Part shown: positions 60,656 to 64,000 of the stretch, piece by piece
How the letters are laid out: each line of letters opens with the position of its first letter
How positions within the stretch are numbered: position 1 is the stretch's first letter
Assembly: GCF_000744225.1 (NCBI RefSeq)
Contig: NZ_JQLN01000006.1
Coordinates: 620,001 to 684,000 of the forward strand
Origin: Kitasatospora mediocidica KCTC 9733
GTDB lineage: Bacteria; Actinomycetota; Actinomycetes; Streptomycetales; Streptomycetaceae
Length of the DNA: 64,000 bases
Reading direction: 5' to 3'
Made by a program: the position numbers and the translations under genes
The notes under the pieces: model-generated
What the model was told of the DNA's origin: nothing
Seen by the model: only the letters and a program-made list of their open reading frames with translations
Databases searched by the model: none

Positions 60656-61969
60656 TCAGCCGCTGGTGAAGACCCGGACGTCCCAGGAGCCCAGCTGGAC
60701 CTGGGTGCCCGCGGCGACCGCACCGCCGGCCAGGACGTCGGTCAGGTCGACGGGGACGCGCACCTCGGCGGGTTCCCAGTTCCAGTTGTGGACCACGTGG
60801 ACGCGTCGCCCGTCGGGGCTGGTGCCGGTGGTCGCGGTGACGGAGGCGGGTAGGTCGCGCCAGCCGCTGACCGGGGTCGGGGCGAGCCAGCCGGCCAGGG
60901 CCGTGGCGAAGCCGTGGCTGGGCACGGTGCCGACGCAGGTCACCCGGCCCGCGCCGTGGGCGTGGGTGGTGGCGGCGGCCCAGCGGCCGAAGTGCGGGTG
61001 GTCGTACGCGGCGAGCACCGTGGCGCCGGTGCTGGTCAGCCCCTCCACCCAGTGGGTGGCGGTGGCGCCCTGGGGGAGTGTCAGCGGGCTGCCGGGGGCG
61101 GTGCGCAGGGGGAGCGGGGCGGAGACGTTGCTCAACTCCTCGTGGTGCGCGCCGGCGGCGGCGGTCAGGCGGGCCGGGGTGAGCTCGTGGCGGGCCCGGG
61201 CCTCCTGGTCGGCGTAGCCGGTGCGGGGGCCGAGCACGAGGTGGCCGCCGGCGCGGGCGTAGGCCTCCAGCCAGTCCAGGGTGGAGTCCTCGGCGAGGTA
61301 GAGACCGGGGACCACCAGCACGGGGCGTCGCCGGGCCGCCACCTCGGGCGCCACCCCCTCGCGGTCGCCGCGTGGGTCGTGCAGTTGGCGGACGTGCAGG
61401 ATGCGCACCTGGCGGCCGGACTCGACGGCGGCGCGGTAGAGCAGCCCGTACTCGCCCAGGTAGACCGGTATCCCCTTGGCGACGAACTCGCTGTGCATCA
61501 GGGCGAAGGTGTCGGCCTGCATCTTCTGGTCCGTGGCGTCGAAGGTGGTGCCGCCCGCGATGTTCGCGCTGAACGGGTAGTAGCCGTAGTAGTGCACGGT
61601 GGCCACCAGGTTGTGGTCGTGCAGGGAGGCGATCTCCCCGTTCAGATCGTCCATCAGGGGCTGGGACGGCGTGCAGCCCTGGGTGGGCAGCACCAGCAGC
61701 CGGTCCTTGTTGCCCCCGCAGGTCTCGTCGGGGACGGCGTCGAGGGTGTTGCCCAGGTTCCAGCTGGGCTGCATGGCGGCCACCGCGGCCATCGGGTCGT
61801 GCGGGGCCGGTGCGTTCCAGCTTCCCGGGGGGAACCAGCCGGGGGCTGTGGGCGCGGCCATGGCGGTGCCACTGGCGAGGCTGCCGGTGGTGGCCAGTGC
61901 CACCAGGAGGGCGGCCGTGCGGCCGAGTCGGCGGTTGAGCGACCGGGGGTGCTGCGCTGCATCCTTCAC
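60656..61969 (-). CDS. Chimeric GH5 cellulase / GH42 beta-galactosidase mosaic
   Basis: 437 aa in one open frame. GTG 61969 has GAAAGG upstream and a signal peptide follows (to about AMAAP). The N-terminal part is GH5: AAVAAMQPSWNLGNTLDA is barrel strand 1. It then jumps at about DETCGGN to late-barrel sequence (RLLVLPTQGC, LVATVHYYGYYPF, GIPVYLGEYGLL). The missing middle includes the acid/base Glu; the nucleophile Glu (GEYG) remains. Directly after GEYGLL the protein becomes the C-terminal half of a GH42 beta-galactosidase (VRILHVRQLHDPRGD, GGHLVLGPRTGYADQEARA, VTCVGTVPSHGFA, HVVHNWNWEPAEV). Hydrolase activity is unlikely. Probably a deletion-made pseudogene with frame intact. Confidence 0.75.
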   Translation of the reverse strand: MKDAAQHPRSLNRRLGRTAALLVALATTGSLASGTAMAAPTAPGWFPPGSWNAPAPHDPMAAVAAMQPSWNLGNTLDAVPDETCGGNKDRLLVLPTQGCTPSQPLMDDLNGEIASLHDHNLVATVHYYGYYPFSANIAGGTTFDATDQKMQADTFALMHSEFVAKGIPVYLGEYGLLYRAAVESGRQVRILHVRQLHDPRGDREGVAPEVAARRRPVLVVPGLYLAEDSTLDWLEAYARAGGHLVLGPRTGYADQEARARHELTPARLTAAAGAHHEELSNVSAPLPLRTAPGSPLTLPQGATATHWVEGLTSTGATVLAAYDHPHFGRWAAATTHAHGAGRVTCVGTVPSHGFATALAGWLAPTPVSGWRDLPASVTATTGTSPDGRRVHVVHNWNWEPAEVRVPVDLTDVLAGGAVAAGTQVQLGSWDVRVFTSG

Positions 61970-62024
61970 GGGTCGTGCCTTTCGGGGGTGGGGGTGGAGG
62001 GGCTGGTGATTTCCGGACGAGCCG

Positions 62025-63536
62025 TCAGCGGGGCTGCTCGGTCTCGTAGTCGAACCAGTCGAAGTGGACGGTGCCGGATGCGGCATACATGCCGATCACC
62101 CGGCCGGTGAAGCCGCCGGCCACCTCGGTGGACAGGTAGCGGCCGTCGAGGGTGCCGAGCACGGTGAACGTGCCGTCCGGCTCCTCGACGCCGAAGGAGA
62201 GGAGATCGGGCCCGGTCCGCGCGTCCTGCGGCGGCGCCGGGGCGATGTCGACGCCCAGGACCACCGGCCCGACGGGCAGCGACCGGACCGCCACCTCGGT
62301 GCGCAGCGGCCCGATCCGGGCGAAGACCCGCACCTCGCCCGCGTCGGCCTCGATCTCGTAGTGGTGCTGCTCGTCCAGCCGGACGGCCAGGCCGCCCCGG
62401 CCGGCGTAGGCGTCGACCAGCGTGCGCACCCGGCAGCTCCGGTGCTGCTGGCGCCTGCCGACGAACACCGCGTCGGGCTCGTCCAGCGAGCCGCCGGCGG
62501 CGTGCAGGGTCAGCCACCCGGCGCGCTCCTCGGTGCCGCAGAGCTCGGCGCGGCGCTCGCGCACCGAGATCCACTGCGGGTGCAGCTCGGCCTGGTCGAA
62601 GTCCTCCCGCGTCGGCACCTGCGGAACGGGCGCCAGCGGCCAGCCCGGCGCGGGCATCTCCAGCTCCAGGTCGCCGACCACGGGCCAGCCGTCCACCCAG
62701 CTCACCGGTACGAGGAAGGTCTCGCGGCCGAGCACGTGCCAGCCAGGGGTGCCGCCGCCCGGCCGCGCGCCGAGCAGCACCAGGCACCAGGAGCCGTCGG
62801 GCGCCTGCACCAGGTCGGCGTGGCCGGTGTTCTGGATCGGGTGATGGGTGCTGCGGTGGGTCAGGATCGGGTTGGCCGGGCACGGCTCGAACGGGCCGGT
62901 CGGCGAGTCGCCGCGGGCGATCGAGACGCAGTGGCCGCGCTCGGTGCCGCCCTCGGCAATCAGCAGGTACCAGTAGTCGCCGATCCGGTACAGGTGCGGT
63001 GCCTCGGGGGCCTGCGCTCCGGGCGCGCCGGACCAGGTCCGCTCCGGTTCGCTCAGGTTCTCGCCGGTCACCGGGTCGAGGCGGAGCTGGGAGATGCCGG
63101 CAACGGTGCACCAGCAGGTGCCGTCCTCGTCCCAGGCCAGGTCGGGGTCGATGCCGGGAACGCCGGGCAGCGGCAGCGGGTCGGACCACGGGCCCGCCGG
63201 ATCGGTGGCGGTGAAGAGCACGTTGCCGGCTGCGCCCACGTTGGTGACGATCAGCCAGAACCGGCCGTTGTGGTGGCGCAGGGTGGGCGCGTAGATCCCG
63301 GCGGAGGAGGGCATGTCGCGGGGCAGGCGCAGCTGGCTCGGCCGGTCCAGGGCGTTGCCGATCTGACTCCAGTTCACCAGGTCGCGGCTGTGGAACACAG
63401 GGATGCCCGGGAAGTACTCAAAGCTGGAGCAGACGAGGTAGTAGTCGTCGCCCACCCGGCAGATGCTGGGGTCGGGGTGGAAGCCGGGGATCACGGGGTT
63501 GGCGACGGTACCGTCCGCCTGGTGCTGGCCTGACAC
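62025..63536 (-). CDS. GH43 beta-xylosidase/alpha-L-arabinofuranosidase
   Basis: 503 aa from GTG 63536 with AGAGGAA eight bases before. The five-bladed propeller starts NPVIPGFHPDPSICRVGDDYYLV (general base Asp). GVPGIDPDLAWDEDG holds the pKa-modulating Asp, and APEAPHLYRIGDYWYLLIAEGG the acid Glu. The C-terminal beta-sandwich (about 320-503) is typical of xylosidase subgroups. No signal peptide, so it works on imported xylo- or arabinoxylo-oligosaccharides. It lies 85 bp after the partial gene upstream, with a strong hairpin between them, and 55 bp before the GH5/GH42 chimera. Confidence 0.92.
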   Translation of the reverse strand: MSGQHQADGTVANPVIPGFHPDPSICRVGDDYYLVCSSFEYFPGIPVFHSRDLVNWSQIGNALDRPSQLRLPRDMPSSAGIYAPTLRHHNGRFWLIVTNVGAAGNVLFTATDPAGPWSDPLPLPGVPGIDPDLAWDEDGTCWCTVAGISQLRLDPVTGENLSEPERTWSGAPGAQAPEAPHLYRIGDYWYLLIAEGGTERGHCVSIARGDSPTGPFEPCPANPILTHRSTHHPIQNTGHADLVQAPDGSWCLVLLGARPGGGTPGWHVLGRETFLVPVSWVDGWPVVGDLELEMPAPGWPLAPVPQVPTREDFDQAELHPQWISVRERRAELCGTEERAGWLTLHAAGGSLDEPDAVFVGRRQQHRSCRVRTLVDAYAGRGGLAVRLDEQHHYEIEADAGEVRVFARIGPLRTEVAVRSLPVGPVVLGVDIAPAPPQDARTGPDLLSFGVEEPDGTFTVLGTLDGRYLSTEVAGGFTGRVIGMYAASGTVHFDWFDYETEQPR

Positions 63537-63570
63537 GTGCTCAGTTCCTCTCAGGGTCTGTTCTTGAGGG

Positions 63571-63606
63571 GTGGTGCCCCGGCTGTTTGGGCGGCCGGGG
63601 CACCAC
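63571..63606 (-). terminator. Hairpin between partial GH-A gene and GH43
   Basis: Perfect 13-bp stem (63571-63583 with 63594-63606, loop 10), 16 bp beyond the stop of the upstream gene on the minus strand. Confidence 0.75.
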
Positions 63607-63621
63607 GGTTCGTTCGCGGCA

Positions 63622-64000
63622 CTAGCCGGTTGCGCAGGTGGAGCCGTTGAACCAGAAGGTGGACGGGTCGGCGTCACTGCTGGTCCAGGTCGCCTGGAAG
63701 ACGAACTGGACGTTTCCGCCCTGGGGGATGGCGGCGTTGGCCTCGGTCACCGCGATACCGACGTTGGGGGCGTTGGTACCGGCATACTGGTTGATCAGCG
63801 AGCGCACGGAGCCGCTGATGTTGGGGATCAGCGCCTGCGGCTTGCTGAGCAGGTCGGCCTCGCTGGTGCTACTCGGGTAGGTGTGCACGATCGCGAAGTC
63901 GATCTTCGAGCCCGCGATCGACAGGCCCGTGTGGTTCCAGTCCTGCGTGTCGCCCGGACCGACGATGCCGTCCGGCCGGAAGCCGGGGGTGGTCAGTACG
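63622..64000 (-). CDS. 3' part of a secreted clan GH-A-like enzyme joined to a CBM2-like tail (partial)
   Basis: The gene enters from beyond the window. The visible 125 residues are FRPDGIVGPGDTQDWNHTGL, KIDFAIVHTYPSS (strand with His/Tyr) and PNVGIAVTEANA, in which the Glu could be a GH-A nucleophile. Immediately after that Glu the chain changes to VQFVFQATWTSSDADPSTFWFNGSTC, the last strands of a CBM2-type module (cellulose/xylan binding, closing Cys). The rest of the barrel and most of the CBM2 are missing, so this looks like an in-frame deletion as in the GH5/GH42 gene. Family of the catalytic part uncertain. Confidence 0.6.
   Translation of the reverse strand, partial: VLTTPGFRPDGIVGPGDTQDWNHTGLSIAGSKIDFAIVHTYPSSTSEADLLSKPQALIPNISGSVRSLINQYAGTNAPNVGIAVTEANAAIPQGGNVQFVFQATWTSSDADPSTFWFNGSTCATG

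Noticed and set aside
62064..63533. 489-codon plus-strand frame opposite GH43
   Set aside because: Antisense shadow of the GH43 gene; low-complexity Gly/Val/Ala sequence without domain motifs.
1..64000. Window-wide look for tRNA, rRNA, CRISPR arrays, prophage or IS elements
   Set aside because: No cloverleaf, repeat-spacer pattern, integrase, transposase or att-like direct repeats were recognised by eye; a tRNAscan or ISfinder run would settle it.

Overview
This window comes from the chromosome of a high-GC actinomycete, most likely Streptomycetaceae (Streptomyces, Kitasatospora or Streptacidiphilus). Third codon positions are almost all G/C and GTG starts are common. Several small proteins belong to families I know mainly from streptomycetes: an SCO2400-like Zn-ribbon protein, a DUF5670-type hydrophobic protein and a probable DUF6183 protein. 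No rRNA, tRNA, CRISPR array or intact insertion sequence was seen.

Layout. 1-5.3 kb is a stress/regulation block: STAS protein, MarR regulator, GAF/SpoIIE-type phosphatase, a MerR-like HTH gene behind a long structured leader, a small hydrophobic protein and CsbD. 5.3-6.8 kb is a divergent TetR/patatin pair. 7-10.9 kb is a C4-dicarboxylate module (DctA with a DcuS/DcuR-type two-component system). 10.9-19.2 kb is a probable arabino-oligosaccharide locus: LacI regulator, GH127, ABC importer and a secreted clan GH-A enzyme. 19.3-25.0 kb is an operon of three secreted enzymes (PAP2 phosphatase, PI-PLC-like enzyme, GH92 alpha-mannosidase). 26.6-33.1 kb is a GH35 beta-galactosidase/ABC locus with its divergent LacI repressor and twin palindromic operators. 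33.8-39.3 kb is one 1829-residue LuxR/LAL-type ATPase with its HTH in the middle. 39.4-41.5 kb is a decayed hydantoin/pyrimidine locus that keeps an intact NCS1 permease. 41.6-52.6 kb is mixed: small HTH, peptidase E-like, Zn-ribbon, DUF6183, secreted repeat protein, LD-carboxypeptidase, TetR/hydrolase pair, ketopantoate reductase. 52.6-64 kb is a hemicellulose region: GH10 xylanase, GH54 arabinofuranosidase, galM, a GH5/GH42 chimera, GH43 and a partial clan GH-A gene.

How it works together. Most of the coding content serves uptake and breakdown of plant or fungal polysaccharide under LacI-type repressors. A 14-bp operator-like motif, TGTNARCGNTAACA, occurs at five places (13558, 25141, 54617, 56176, 58821). 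It links GH127, the PAP2 operon, GH54 and galM into one possible regulon. Two copies share the same promoter architecture (TTGACA, 7 bp, operator).

Two themes stand out. First, the xylanase and GH54 genes are divergent and end in the same carbohydrate-binding module, encoded by a 388-bp inverted repeat that I read as identical in both copies. Second, the window holds many remnants and in-frame mosaics: hydantoinase tail, a 77-residue LLM oxidoreductase, GH5::GH42, GH-A::CBM2, and truncated AraC, ABC and SWIM-type genes. This suggests repeated deletion at the borders of catabolic islands. All family calls are by eye from sequence motifs; no database search was run.
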